Positions 46,002 to 59,400 are shown, numbered from the stretch's first letter. The stretch: 64,000 nt of DNA from Tieghemostelium lacteum (GCA_001606155.1 LODT01000001.1:62001-126000); one strand, 5' to 3'. Numbers and translations are program-made. Notes: a model not told the origin generated them from the sequence alone.

Positions 46002-46550
46002 CTACTGGTTATAACCTGTTTCTATATTGGATCTGTTGGTTATAATGTCAACCAATTTAACACGTTCAGAAGCATAGGAACCTAAACCCAGATGAGTTTG
46101 ATTTGAACTTCTAATTAAACATAAAAATAGACCTAATGCTTCTGACAAGATATATCCATCATCCAATATTAAGAGCTCAAGTGGACCTGATTGGGTTGAT
46201 GGGAACACACGTAATAGATTATTACCTCTATCATAATGGATTGGCTTTTGACAGGCATAATCTTCAACTCTTTGGTACTTGAATTTAGTTTTAGCTACAA
46301 AGTTCCATGCTTGTTTACCATATTCTGGTTGAGCCATTGCAAATTTTCCAGGACCAATACTAATGGTACAATAACAATAGTTATTAACGAAATCACCAAT
46401 ACGTTTATCACCTGGTAGAGCTAATTGAAAATAACCATCACCATCAATGTATGCTCCTAGTTCTTCATTTGCATGATCTGGATAAGTTGATCTAAATTTA
46501 AAGAATACACCCCATGATCCTATTGAAATTTTATCATCCCAAAATGCCAT
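46002..46550 (-). CDS. Twin gene B: 182-residue protein of unknown family
   Basis: The mirror copy of twin A, in the right arm of the inverted repeat and convergent with it. It is a single exon starting MAFWDDKISIGSWGVFFKF and shares the unrecognised domain (DGDGYFQLALPGDKRIGDF, GPGKFAMAQPEYGKQAWNF). The last 12 residues of A are replaced by a short end (TGYNQ). The proximal promoter, including the TATA-like AAAAGGAAAATGAA...TATAAAATA region, is also shared, so both copies are probably expressed alike. Read-through from either promoter would generate transcripts complementary to the other gene. The function is unknown. Confidence 0.8.
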   Translation of the reverse strand: MAFWDDKISIGSWGVFFKFRSTYPDHANEELGAYIDGDGYFQLALPGDKRIGDFVNNYCYCTISIGPGKFAMAQPEYGKQAWNFVAKTKFKYQRVEDYACQKPIHYDRGNNLLRVFPSTQSGPLELLILDDGYILSEALGLFLCLIRSSNQTHLGLGSYASERVKLVDIITNRSNIETGYNQ

Positions 46551-47095
46551 TTTTAATTAATACTTTATAAAACAATATATTTTATACAAAACTATAAAAT
46601 TCATTTTCCTTTTTATACTATAAATTTAATATGTTCATTATTAAGAAAAATAAATGAAGAATCATTTTATTACTGTAATTATAAATTACATGCGGAGATC
46701 ATATCTTTAGTTTTGCGTACTTTCTTTTTAGAGTATTTTTTTTTTCAAATGTACTTAAAATTTTCAATGAAGATTGTTTCAAAATAAAGTTCATTTTTTT
46801 TTGACTGTATTAATTTGAAACAGTTTTAAAAAAATATAACCCAATCAAAGTAATCGAATTGGATGGAGTTGGCGAAATGTTGAAGCCCTATTTTTTAATT
46901 ATTTGAAACAAGTGGCTATAATAAATAAGAAAAAAATGGTTGACTTTAAAGTCTATATTTTGGGTATCCTAAATATTTTGATAAGTTCCTTTAATATATA
47001 TAATCTTGAGTATTCTAGTAATGATAGATCTAAATCAATTTTGGTATAATCACCTTTATGTTTAATAGTAATATTTCTGAATGATTAGATGTAGT
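46015..47095 (-). repeat. Right arm of the ~1.1-kb imperfect inverted repeat
   Basis: It is complementary to 43806-44875. Homology ends near 47095, just past CTGAATGATTAG, where the F-box/LRR-like relic begins. In the left arm the matching end instead meets the small fragment 43742-43811, so the two junctions differ. Confidence 0.88.
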
Positions 47096-47111
47096 TGAAG
47101 ATGGTCATTTT

Positions 47112-47720
47112 TTAATTTAGGTAACAATATAGATTTGATTTCTCTAATAGGTATTGGTTAATCCAATCTAGATTATAGGATCTTGTTTTAATTGTAATTG
47201 GTAAACTTAAATGTTGATAAGCTCTATTGACTTTGAGAACATCTAGATATAAACTCAATGGAATATAGGTACCTCTTGAAAACCACATAAACATTGTAGA
47301 ATTTTAATGGTATTTTTTTCTTGGAGCGGCAAAAATAGATTTGATGAATTATATTATATTATAAACCTGATAGTGAATTCAGTTATGGTTAGATGTTTAC
47401 ATTTCAAAATGTCAATACAATTTGATAAAGTGATAGTTTCTATGGGAAGAGTAGATATATGATTGTAACATTGTAATATCTTTGGTAACACTCTTAGTTT
47501 ACCTGGTGCATCTTGATAAGAAATACTTTTAATCTCGATAGTTTTGAGTTTACTAGTTCCATTGAAAAACTTGTCTAAGAAAAGTTGAGGTTTCATATCA
47601 TGAATGTAATTCGAATTGAATCTTTTTATTTCTTACCTTTGGATAGAAATGGTGACATTAATATATTAGCAAGATGGAAAGACAAATCATGATTGAAATC
47701 TATCCAGTTAACCAGATCAA
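47112..47720 (-). pseudogene. Broken F-box/LRR-like gene remnant
   Basis: Three collinear pieces on the minus strand read like one dictyostelid LRR-family gene: DLVNWIDFNHDLSFHLANIL (near 47710-47640), then MKPQLFLDKFFNGTSKLKTI through CNHIST-like leucine-rich sequence (47596-47354), then YIPLSLYLDVLKVNRAYQHL to the stop (47294-47112). The last gap could be an intron (GTTTAT donor near 47367), but the upstream end is cut off at about 47720, exactly where the inverted B-box-gene fragment starts. It is therefore at least 5'-truncated by a rearrangement. Confidence 0.65.
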
Positions 47721-48326
47721 TATCACTTCCATCATCCCTACTACTGTTTGTTTCCCTGCTGTTAGTTCCACAGCTGTAAAATATAGAGATATCATTCCTT
47801 GTGATGACATCTCCACTGAAATCAGTTACATAAATGATAGTTCCACAATTGTAAAACCCAATGTTAACATTCATAATGATGTCAATTCTAATGTTCTTAG
47901 TTAGATTGATACTACTGTTGCCACACACATTGTTTCTAGTTCGGAAGCTATAAAATACAAAGTTATGTTGCCAATTCTTCTGATAAAAAATCTAAGTCTG
48001 TCGAATCGATTGCTGCTATACTACGACTTAAACCATTAGAGTATTCTACATCAATACCATATGCACCTTATAAACCATCTTCCATTATACTCAAACCCCT
48101 TCCAAAGGCTATCACATCAGTAAACAAAATATCTGACATACCAATTGAAGAAATTCTCAAAAAATCAACCATTTCTAAACTACCCACCAATGTAGAAAGT
48201 ATTGATAATGAACCTGAAGAGGGGATAAAATCTGATAAAATTAGTAATACTATTGATATTCCATCATTGGATTATTTAAATGGTAGCATAAATCCAACAA
48301 CATCTCTTGAATTCAGAATCATCAAC
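47714..48326 (+). pseudogene. Inverted, truncated copy of the middle of the B-box/Sel1 gene
   Basis: About 610 bp on the plus strand match the minus-strand gene at about 54196-54805. Translated, both read IPTTVCFPAVSSTAVK, PCDDISTEISY, SSTIVKP, HNDVNSNVLS, SVESIAAILRLKPLEYST and INPTTSLEF. The copy has an in-frame stop after NSNVLS and at least one small deletion, and lacks both ends of the gene, including the B-box and Sel1 regions. The parental segment lies inside one exon, so the copy mechanism (DNA or RNA) cannot be told. Confidence 0.9.
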
Positions 48327-48598
48327 GAACCAAATATCATTTTCTGCCAAATCAAGGATACTGATCGAATTATCAATCCAATTATTATTTCTTTTTATTC
48401 TAATAAATTTTTATATATAGAAAGAAATTTTCATGCAGCGCTCACAATAACACTTTTATTTTTAGTTTGTTTTTTTTTTGATTTGGTCAACTTACAATTT
48501 AAATCATTCATCAACACCCAACACTATTTTTAACATCACCATCTTCAAATAATGTTTCTTTTTAATCATTCACTCATTTTACTCAATTTAATCATAAA

Positions 48599-51173
48599 AT
48601 GATAAATTTTAAACTACCATTGCTATTATTGATAGTTTTGATTTCATCAACAGATTCACAAATTACACAAATTATACCTATGCCCAACACAGACACAGAA
48701 TTAATATTTCAGGTTACATTTAATCCGAATAGCCCCATCAACATCACTGAAATCAAAACAGATTTTTCCCAACAATCATATAAACCAACATCTATCACAT
48801 TAGGATTGAACGAAATAAAGTGCATCGTTCAACTCAATCCCAATTCACAAACAGAAGAATACACATTCATTGATGTAAATCACCCAAATATCACTCCATA
48901 TAAGATAATAGCACCTCTAAATAACAAAGTGAATTTAACCGTTTTAAAACAACCGAAAGTAAAGAATGAAACTATACTTCAATTCTCAGGATTATATTTT
49001 CAACCATACCCACCAAACCTCTATTATCTCATTATAACAACCACCAATCTAAACAACACAAGGACATTAGACAGTTCTAAAAATGAAATTGAATTCTTGA
49101 ATTCAACCACATTTCAAATTAATGTTGGCGAATCTGTTGGTGAAATTGAGTACACAATTACAGAAAAAGCCTATTCTTCAGGCACTTTAAAAACAACTTA
49201 TCAGAGTAGGCATTAAAATTAATAATGATTTACAACTGAAGAACTGACTATTATTTATTTAGAACCAATGATCAGCAATATAACATTTGAATCAAATGAG
49301 TTTACAATTTCAGGTGATAATTTTGGTGATTCAATCTATTCAAATTATTCTGAAATCATTTTGAATTCAGTTGTACAATCACAATCAAATTATCAACAAG
49401 ACTTTGATAATAATCAAATAATATTACAATCAAATCATCACAGTAATTATTCAAACAAATTTCAATTTGAAATTTCAATTGGAAATGTATCTTTGATATC
49501 ACCTTTTGTTTTTGAAAATAGTATGTATTCATTCAATTTGATCATCTTTTGATATTGAATATTATTAACATTTTATTCATCAAAAAATAGAAGCAATAAT
49601 TAAATCAATCAGTGAATTAAATTCTTATAATGGAGGTGATATCACCATTTATGGTTCAAAACTGAATTGCAAAAATGAGAATAATTCAACAACAGAAGTG
49701 ATGATAATGATTGGAAACAAAAATTGTTCAAATGCAAGCAATTTGATTGAAAATGAATTCACATCAATCAAATGTTCATTACCTTCAGGAAATGAATTTG
49801 ATGAAAATCTAACAATCAACATAACAATTGATTCAGTTCAAAATCAACAATCAACAATCAAATTCAGTTATCATTCACCATCAATATCAAATTATCAACA
49901 CATTATTGATGACAAAGATGATATTTTGATTTTAAATGGAGCGAATTTTGATGATATTTCAGGATCAATTGAAAATTCAAACATCACTTTCAATTCAATC
50001 AATTTCAATTTGAAAAACCTCTTCATCAACTACACCAATAATAGTAATAAATCAACAATAATCATTCCATTATCGAAACTTAAAAACAATAATAATAATT
50101 TAAAGAATGGAGATATTCAAATTCACACACCAAACAACAAAACATCAAATTCAATGAAGATTCAATTGAAACCAACAATTGATCAAATTCAAGGTAAAAT
50201 CAACAAGAATGGAGGTTTAATAACAATCATTGGAAGATATTTAAATCTTCAAAGATTCAATAACAATAATAATAATGAATCAATAATACCAACAACAACA
50301 ATCTCAATTATCAATCAAAATAATATCTCAATTTGCAATCAAATCAAACAATTCAACAACATTTCAATCATTTGTAATCATTCACCAACTGATTCAATTA
50401 ATAATAATCATATTTCAATCATTATTGATAATCAACAATCAAATAACAATATCAATGTTCAATTTCAACCACCAATCATTCAATCAATTGAAATTCAGCA
50501 ACAAGAAAGAGACACAACATCAATGATATTATTGATAAAAGGTGAAAACTTTGGAACTGATAAATCATTGATTCAACTCAAAATCAGAAATCAAACACTG
50601 AACTTCGGCCAATTTGGAATTAAAGAGATATCATTTGAAGATATTCAAATTGAAGTTGTATATTCTAAATTTAAAAATAGCGATAGTAATCAGATATTAA
50701 ATATTATTGTAAACAACCAAACAAGTAATGAATTTTCATTTGAAGTTCCAACGAGCCAACAAACGCCAAAAAAATCAGGATTATCAGTTGGTATAATCAT
50801 TGCAATAGTTTTTGGTACATTAGCAGGTGTTGTTGCAATTTTAGTTGCTTCCTATATTTATAAAACTAAACTAGGTAAAAAAAAGAACATTGAACATAAA
50901 AATGAACTAAAACCAACTAAGCAGTATAAAAATCAAGGTATTGCACAAGAGGAAAACAATAAAATACAACAATTATCTAAACAAGAAGATAAAAATGAAA
51001 CTAATAGTAAGCATTCTGATGTAGAAATGAACCTAAATGAACAGCCATATGGTTTACAACAAGAACTCAGTAAATCAACAATCAATGCAGCTGGAGGTGG
51101 TTCAATAGACGCTTTACCAATAACTAAAAACATTGTAGAATTACAATGTCATTCATTAGATAGTGAATATTAA
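48599..51173 (+). CDS. Tgr-like IPT/TIG transmembrane glycoprotein
   Basis: Exons 48599-49205, 49263-49520 and 49591-51173 (57- and 70-bp introns) join to about 815 residues. A signal peptide (MINFKLPLLLLIVLISSTDS) is followed by a long Asn/Ser/Thr-rich ectodomain with many N-glycosylation sites and several IPT/TIG-like Ig folds (ITFESNEFTISGDNFGDSIY, NGGDITIYGSKL, ILLIKGENFGTDKS). One transmembrane helix (GIIIAIVFGTLAGVVAILVA) and a cytosolic tail of about 110 residues end the protein. This is the layout of the dictyostelid Tgr cell-surface family (TgrB1/TgrC1, adhesion and kin recognition), although a close match was not checked. Its position beside a rearranged patch fits the known clustering and fast turnover of such genes. 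Confidence 0.85.
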
Positions 51174-51334
51174 TTTTATATTATATAAATCTGTATTTAA
51201 AGTAGTTGTGTAAATGAATTTTAAAAAAGAATTCTAAATAATAAATACACATTATGTTTTATTTATGATATGATTAAAAATGAATATATATATTGTTACA
51301 GTTTATAGTTGTATTGAACTATCAATACAGAGAA

Positions 51335-54300
51335 TTATTTACCAACGAATTTAGTTGTTTTTGGATAGTAGACTTTGTAATTGTATTTGATGAGATCAAG
51401 ATTGTCTTCAGATTTGTTGATATATTGGATAATGGATTGAATTTCATCTGGTTGTACCATGGGATGTAAACATCTTTCTGTTTTGATTTCATAGTGTGCA
51501 CCTTCTTTGATACCTTCTTTGGAGAGAATGGAATTGGTAATTGCAGCTTTATGGAAGAAAACTAAAGCCACACTTAAGTTTGGTTTATTTTCAATACGTC
51601 CATTACCACGAAGGAACATTAAACCAACACCAACATATCCTCTAGCCCAACCATTCTGACCAGCATATTCATAGAGTTTACCAGCCATACTATAGTCAAC
51701 AGTACATGAAATACCATAATAATAGTAACTACCTAGAGTTACTGCAGAATCAGTTGAATAATCTTTACCATTCCAAGCTCTGTTATGACATTTAAAACTT
51801 TGGTCAAAGTCACCAATCAGGGCATACAGTTGACCAAGTTTATTGTAAATTGGTGCTAGTGGTGCATCTTTTTTGTTTACAACTTCAAGATATTTTCTTA
51901 ACCAAGAAATAGCATCAAAGAACTCAGTATCACATAACAATAGACCTACTAGTTTAAAACATTCTGCATATCCATTAGAAGCACCTAATTTTGCATAAAA
52001 TAAAGCTTTCTTTATATTAACCTTTGTTCCTAATCCTCTCATTAAACATTGTGCTCTCTATAGATATAAATGAATTAGTAAATCTAAATAGTAGTTGTAC
52101 TACCTTTTTGATATACATACTTGAAAACAAGCTCTGGGATGACATAATTTTGAAGCTTTTTTAAAATAACTATAACTCTCTTTTTTTTCACCAAGTTGAC
52201 TGTACATAAGACCCATATAGGTAATGGCAGGTGAATAGTTTTTCATGGTCTTACATTCCTTGATGGCATTTTCATATACAACCTTTGTAGAGGTATTAGG
52301 TTGTTTAACTTGAAGTTCACAAATACCCATAATTCTTTGGATTTTTATATATTCTTCAATGGTACCTTGTCCATTTGGTAGATCAATAGAGAGATCAGGT
52401 ATAATTACTGGATCTGGAACAAGGTGAGTTGTTGAACCTTGATCAACATGTTTATGCATTCTCTTTTTCTGCATTAAATTACCAGATGTGATAAAAGATG
52501 GAGGTACTTCATTATTGACACTGGTAGATAATGAATTGGAATGGGATGAAGAACCAGTTAGTGATCCAAAAAATTGTTGAATTTTTGATTGCTTTACACT
52601 GTTACTTGATGATGTTGTAGTTGTGGTTGTGGTAATCTTTGGTTGATTAATTTGAAAATTTTGTGTATAGTATTTTAAACTGTTGGTATTGATACCATAA
52701 TTAATATTGTGATAGTCATTATATCCTTCTTCAAAGATATTATTAGAATTATATTGCATATTGTAATTTGTAGATGTTGATTCAAACATATTGGATTCTT
52801 GTGAATGAGGAGTGATACCAACTATTGGAAGTTCCATTTTAAAGCAACTTGAAAAGTACATATCACCTTTTAAAGTTGATGGGGTTGCAGCTATGTATCT
52901 ATCTTTATCACGAATACGACATGACTTGGTTTCAATGAGTATCTCTTGTTGTTTGTAGAAACCTGGTACTGGAGAATCCAAGATTTCAAATTCAATTTCT
53001 GATAATACATCAGAGTTTTTCTCCAAGAGATAGTCAATATCGTCATTGGTATCAGGTACATCAGAGAACAATGAAATACCTTCAAGAGCCTTAAGTTTCT
53101 CAAACTGCATAATGGCATCCTCAACACCATATTGCGAGGCTTTAATTAAGAACATTCTAGCAATTATGTAAGACTTTTGAACACCTTGACCATCACTATA
53201 AAGTTCACTAATACCTAGTAATGCTAGTGGTTCACCCTCAAAAGCAGCTTTAATGTAGCATTTATAAGCCTCGCTATATCTTGGTGGTGAATCATAACGG
53301 AAACAGTTACCTACGTCATAGAAAGCTCTACTGTACCCCAACTTTACAGTTTTAATGAACCATTTACTTGCATTTACCATATCTTTACTGACATTGTAAC
53401 AGTATTGACCTAGTGCATAGCATCCATTTGGGTTACCTTTATTAGCCGATAGTTTAATATACAATAAACCTTTACGTATATCTTGTGTTACACCAATGGC
53501 ATGACTATGACATATACCCAATTCAAATACACCACCACTATAACCTTTCTTTGCAGATTCTCTAAACAAATTTACAGCCCTTTTTACATCTTTCTCTAGT
53601 TCATTTCCAAGACCATCCTTGTAAAGTGTACCTAAAAAATACAACCCTTTTGCACTATCAGTATAAGCAGCTCTCTTAGCCCATTCTAAAACTTTCTTAT
53701 AATTCTGAGGTACACCATCATTACCAACCCCAATACCCATATAGAATTTACCCATTTGAACCATAGCATCAATATCATTATCCTTAGCAGCTATAGAGTA
53801 GTATTCAAGAGCCATTTGATATCTCTTTTGACATGTATAATAGGCACCAGCCCTATTTGGATCTTGAGCACCTTTAGTTTCCGCCAACCATTGCTTTTCT
53901 TCAGTTTCTTTTTTATTATAGATTCCAATCAATATTTTATAAGTTGGTTCAGGCTCATCTTTCTGGGGTACTGGAGGAATTAGATACTGTTGAATTTCAT
54001 TTACATCAACTGCAATGGCATCACTTGGTTTTTCATCTGGTAGTTCATCTGGTGTTACTATAGTACTATTAATTTCTGTTAATGTACAATTACTAGTGGT
54101 AGTTGTGGTGGTAGTATTTTGAGTTGATATTTCAGTAATATTATCAACAGATGACTCAATATGCTCTGGTTCTAATGGTGGTGATGATGTTGATGATTCT
54201 GAAAATTCAAGAGATGTTGTTGGATTTATGCTACCATTTAAATTATCCATTGATGGAATATCAATAGTATTACTAATTTTATCAGATTTTATCCCCTCCT

Positions 54301-55918
54301 CAGGTTCATTACCAACACTTTCTACATTGGTGGGTAGTTTAGAAATGGTTGATTTTTTGAGAATTTCTTCAATTGGTATGTCAGATATTTTGTTTACTGA
54401 TGTGATAGCCTTTGGAAGGGGTTTGAGTATAATGGAAGATGGTTTATAAGGTGCATATGGTATTGATGTAGAATACTCTAATGGTTTAAGTCGTAGTATA
54501 GCAGCAATCGATTCGACAGACTTAGATTTTTTATCAGAAGAATTGGCAACATTAGGTATCATATCTTTGTATTTTACAGTCTCCGAACTAGAAACAGTGT
54601 GTGTGGCAACAGTAGTATCAGTCAAACTAAGAACATTAGAATTGACATCATTATGAATGCTAACACTGGGTTTTACAATTGTGGAACTAGCATCTGTGTA
54701 ACTGATTTCAGTGGAGATGTCATCACAAGGAACGATATCTCTAGATTTTACAGCTGTGGAACTAACAGCAGGGAAACAAACAGTAGTAGGGATGGTGGAG
54801 GTGGTATCGGTGAATCTGGCAACAGAGGGACTAGCAATAGTGGGTGTGGTATCGGTAGAACTAGTAACAGTAGGTGTGCTAATATTAGAAATGTTATCGC
54901 AGGAATTGGAAACAGCTAAACTGGAAATAATAGGTGTGGTATCGGTAGAACTGGTATCATAGGTATTGATAATAGTAGAACTAGTAGTAGCTATGGTGGT
55001 TTCACAAGAATTAGAATCAATGGCAGGAACATTAGGTGTGTTAATATTAGAAACTCTATCACAGGAATTGGGAACAGCAGAACTAGACACAGTAGGTGTG
55101 CTAATATTAGAAATGTTATCGCAGGAATTGGAAACAGCGAAACTGGAAACAATAGGTGTGGTATCAGTAGAACTAGTAGCAGTAGCTATGGTGGTTTCAC
55201 AGGAATTGGTATCAATGGTAGGAACAGTGGGTGTGTTAACATTTGAAATTCTATCACAGGAATTGGTATCAATGGTAGGAACAGTGGGAGTGGTATCAAA
55301 ATTATCATAGGTATTGATAATAGTAGAACTAGTAACTGTAACTGTAGTGGTACCACAGGAATTGGTGTCAATGGCAGGGACAGTGGGTTTGATAGAGGTT
55401 AAACTGGATTCATAGGTAGTAGTTGTGGTGGTAACAGTGGGTGTTGTAAATGCAGTTATTTTAGAGGTATCAGTTGAAAGAACTTCTGAATTTTTAGTTT
55501 CATCCTTCTTTAGATAAGGTGAAATGAAGAACTTATCTATATAGTTTTGTAGATGAAGTGGTATTACAATGGGTTCAAGAGGAAAGAAACCAATGTCATG
55601 GTCTTTATGTATACTTTGTTGATTTTCAAAGCACATAATACATAGAATCTCTTTACAATCCCAACATGCCATTAAAGGTTCTTTATGTTCATCACAAACC
55701 TCTGAATCAAGTTTAATCAAGGTTTTTGCTTTATGTCTTCGGTGTTCACTTTCTGCCAAACATCTTAAACAAAGAGTCTTTTTACAGCAACCCATGTACA
55801 TTGGTTTACCATGTATTGTGCAAACTTTCTTTAGAATAAATTTATCATCTTCACTTAGAACTATTTCTTTGTCACATATATCATTATTATTTTGATTATT
55901 ATTATTATTTCTATCCAT
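51335..55918 (-). CDS. B-box zinc finger and Sel1-repeat protein
   Basis: Exon 1 (55918-52121) and exon 2 (52057-51335), with a 63-bp intron, encode about 1506 residues. Residues 30-110 hold two B-box-type zinc fingers (CTIHGKPMYMGCCKKTLCLR and CDEHKEPLMACWDCKEILCI, with following Cys/His). A Thr/Ser-rich segment (about 150-430) is made of degenerate repeats of DTTPTVxxxAVxNSCDxISN type. From about residue 680 onward come Sel1-like TPR repeats (GKFYMGIGVGNDGVPQNYKK, YFLGTLYKDGLGNELEKDVK), interrupted by a disordered insert and resumed in exon 2 to the end. No RING domain is seen, so ligase activity is not implied. It is probably a scaffold or adaptor. Its repeat region is the source of the inverted fragment at 47714-48326. 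Confidence 0.92.
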
Positions 55919-56404
55919 GTGGATGTAAACAATGAAAAACCTATTTAGAATACGCTTAATTTAAAAAGAGTTGAATAAGAGTCAACATCAAAAATAGATG
56001 AGACTCCCCCATTCTTTTCCAGGTTTTACAAATTACCTATTTATAGTGTGTGGGTTTTTATTATTGAGTGTATGTTGAAAAGCATCTTTAAAAATAAAAA
56101 AAATTTTTTAATAAACTAATCAATTTAAATACAATTAGAATATTATAAATCTCAATAATTGAGGTTTAGTTTATTATTAAAATTAGAGAATTTGACATTA
56201 TTAAATTTATCTACTTTTTTTGTTTTGTTTATTTGTTTATTCAAATCTGTTAAAAATTAAAAAATTATAAAATCTATATTTAATATAATTTAAAATATAA
56301 TGTTTAGATTTATTAATAAAATGAGAAAATATCGAGTTATTTGGATGATCAATTATATTTTTAAATGAATTTTTTGTAATTTCTTTTTAGTTTTCTAGAT
56401 TGTT
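55919..56404. other. Intergenic region between divergent B-box/Sel1 and CABIN1-like genes
   Basis: About 490 bp of very AT-rich DNA with a T-rich stretch directly upstream of the CABIN1-like start (TTTTTTGTAATTTCTTTTTAG). No gene or RNA is recognised. Confidence 0.55.
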
Positions 56405-59400
56405 ATGTTTGGATTTAAAGCTCTTAATCAACAAAATTCTAGTAGTGAAGATGAAAGTACAAATGGACATCAAGAGACTTCTGAAGTGAAGTCTGTAGAA
56501 GCAATAGAGGCAAAGAATATGTCGATACATAAAAATGCGTTAGGATACCTGAAAAACAATGACTATTTACAATCACAGCAATCCTTTTTAGAGTTACTTA
56601 ATAGTCCTATGATTCAACAAATAACACCTGCATCAAAGACTTCTGTATTGTCATCGACTATGGCAATGCTAAAGTACTCATCTCTAAAGAATCTAGCGAC
56701 AATCTACGAGACTCTAAATAAAAAAGATTTAGCTTTGAAATATTATGTAGAAGCTATAGATTTAGATGGTCGTGAAGTGTCAGTATGGTACCATATCGGT
56801 GTTTTATCCATTCAATTAGAGAAATGGAATATAGCTCGTATGGCACTTGAAAAAGCTGCTATACAAATGTCACCAAACAAACAACAACAACATTGGTTAT
56901 CTTTAGAGAAGTTAATTGAACTCCTTTTTGTTCTAGGTGACTTTGATTCATGTGAAAATCTCATTAGAAACAAAGTTTTTGCAATGGAACCTGGTCATCT
57001 AAAAGGCAATATCCTATTATTACTAATAGCAAGAGACCAATATCAACAATTAATTCTCTCAAATTTCCCAGTTACCTCTGAACAGACTTACCAAAACACA
57101 CAAAGAGATTCAGAGTTTAGGAAATTAATAGGAAATAATGAAACTACAAAAGCCTATATACAATCACTTATAAAACAACGTGAAAAGTTATTATTAAAGT
57201 CTATACCTTCTAGTAATAGTAATACACCTCCACTAAATAATAATAATAATACTGAAATACCAAAATCAACCTATGATTTTGATCCATCTTTAAATGACTT
57301 TAATAGTACTATTCAATTTCTAAAAACCATCTATAAAGAAAGATCAAAAAATAGTGAATATCTATATAAACACTTTAAAATCAATACAGTAAATACTCCT
57401 AAAATGCAAGTAGATATACAAGAAGAACAACAACCACAACAACCTATTGAACTTCCACAACAACAGCAGGCTACAGAAAAAGATGTTGTAATAGTTGATG
57501 ATCAGGATCAACAAAAACCACAACCACAACAACAGCAACCACCACAATCAAGTGAAATACATTCACCTCAATTAATTCAACAACCTGTACCTCAACAGGA
57601 TGTTGTAATGGAGGATTTAACAACAGGGACAGCAGTAACAGGAAATGCTCTACTAAATAGTAGTACAGGATCAGTTAATACTTCTGTAGTGACACCAGCA
57701 CCAACTACTAGATCTAGTACATTGGCATCTAGAAGAACTACAATGGAGACTAGATCAAAATCTAGTAAATCTACTAGCACAAATAGTAGTGATGAAAAGT
57801 TATCTGAATTTGATGAATATCTTGACAGATTTATAAGCGTAAATAGACCAATTTCTGTAGATGTAATGTCACATTTACAAGGATCAGGAGGAGGTGGTGG
57901 ATCATCGCCATCATCATTATCAACAAATAGCAACAGTGCTAATAGAAATGGTAAAAAGAATGGTCAATCAGCACAATCACCAATTATAGAGTCACTAAAT
58001 AGTATAAAGGAAAAGAAATCAGTAGAAGAGTTCTTAGAATTGGAATCTCAAAAGGCAATAGATTTAACAATTATTGACTGGATAATTGAATTTCTAAATT
58101 TTATGTGTTGTAATGTTGAATTTCAATTACAACCATCAACTATAAAGAAACTATTCCAACTCAATAAGATTATAAATAGACACCAGAACTTCTATTTCAA
58201 TTACTATCTATTCTTTGCAGAGTTTCATTTTGATAGATACCAAACCAATAAACAATCAGTAAAAGAACAAAAACAAAAAGAATATTATTCTAAAAACAAA
58301 AAACAAGGAACTAAAAGAACATTAGCACAGGCTACTTCTGATTCTGAAGTTGATCCTGACCAAGATAATCAACAACAGTCATCATCTCTATTTCCACCAA
58401 AAATAGAAAATATGGAACCTTTTCAAAATAGTGATGATTTGTCATCATTATCCTATTATTATCAAATGTTGATAATGAATCAATCAAAATTCCCAAAAGA
58501 TTCTGTGAAATTTAATATTAGATTTAAATGGTTACAATCTAGATATACTAAAAAAGTGATGGGTGATATAAATCTTGCTTCAGTATATCTAAAAGAAACT
58601 GAAGAGTTATTAGATACATATAACCAAATTGATAATAATAATATTAATAATAATAATCAACAAGAAGAAGAAGATAAAAATAGAAAATCAGTTATACTCT
58701 ATAATTGTAAACATGATAGAATTATAAATTCAATAGTATTAGAAGAGATTATATCACAATTACAAGATCAACAACAAAAGAATACAGTAGGTCAACTATT
58801 CAACAGTAAGAGATTTGATCAAGTTGTAACTCTATTGGAACCTATATTTCCAGATTCTCTCTGTACATTAGAGTTATCCAACATTAATAATGCACTATCA
58901 CCAAATTCCTCTTCTAATAAGATTCTTACAACACCACCATCTCAACCACAGTACCAATTTGAATTCATAACCAAAGAACACATGGACTCCCAAGTAAAGT
59001 CTAGATTAAATATGATTGATCTCTTATTACAAAGTTATCTAAATTTATCCAATTACTATGGAGTTTTAAAAATGACAATTATCCTCCTTAAAGAAATATC
59101 ACCATATGTAAATCAACCTGAAATTATGCAAAAATATTTCCTTTTACTTCACACTCTATTTAAACATGATAATAGTATGTGTATACTTTAGAAAATATTC
59201 AAAAAAAAAACAAAATATTAACATTTGACAAACTATAGTGAAACCAAGACAACTTGATGAACAGCAATCAACATTGTTATCAATCATCATTAGAATATTG
59301 ATGAAATTCTATAAAAAATTGGTATCATTTGAAAGTCTTTCACTATTTATAGATATCTATCAATTTGATATTTCTAAACAATTAAATCTATCACAAAAAA

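Noticed and set aside
54599-55310. Plus-strand frames opposite the B-box/Sel1 gene, one with a near-copy at 47626-47928
   Set aside because: The similarity of the two antisense frames only reflects the duplicated sense segment; neither has a start context or domain of its own.
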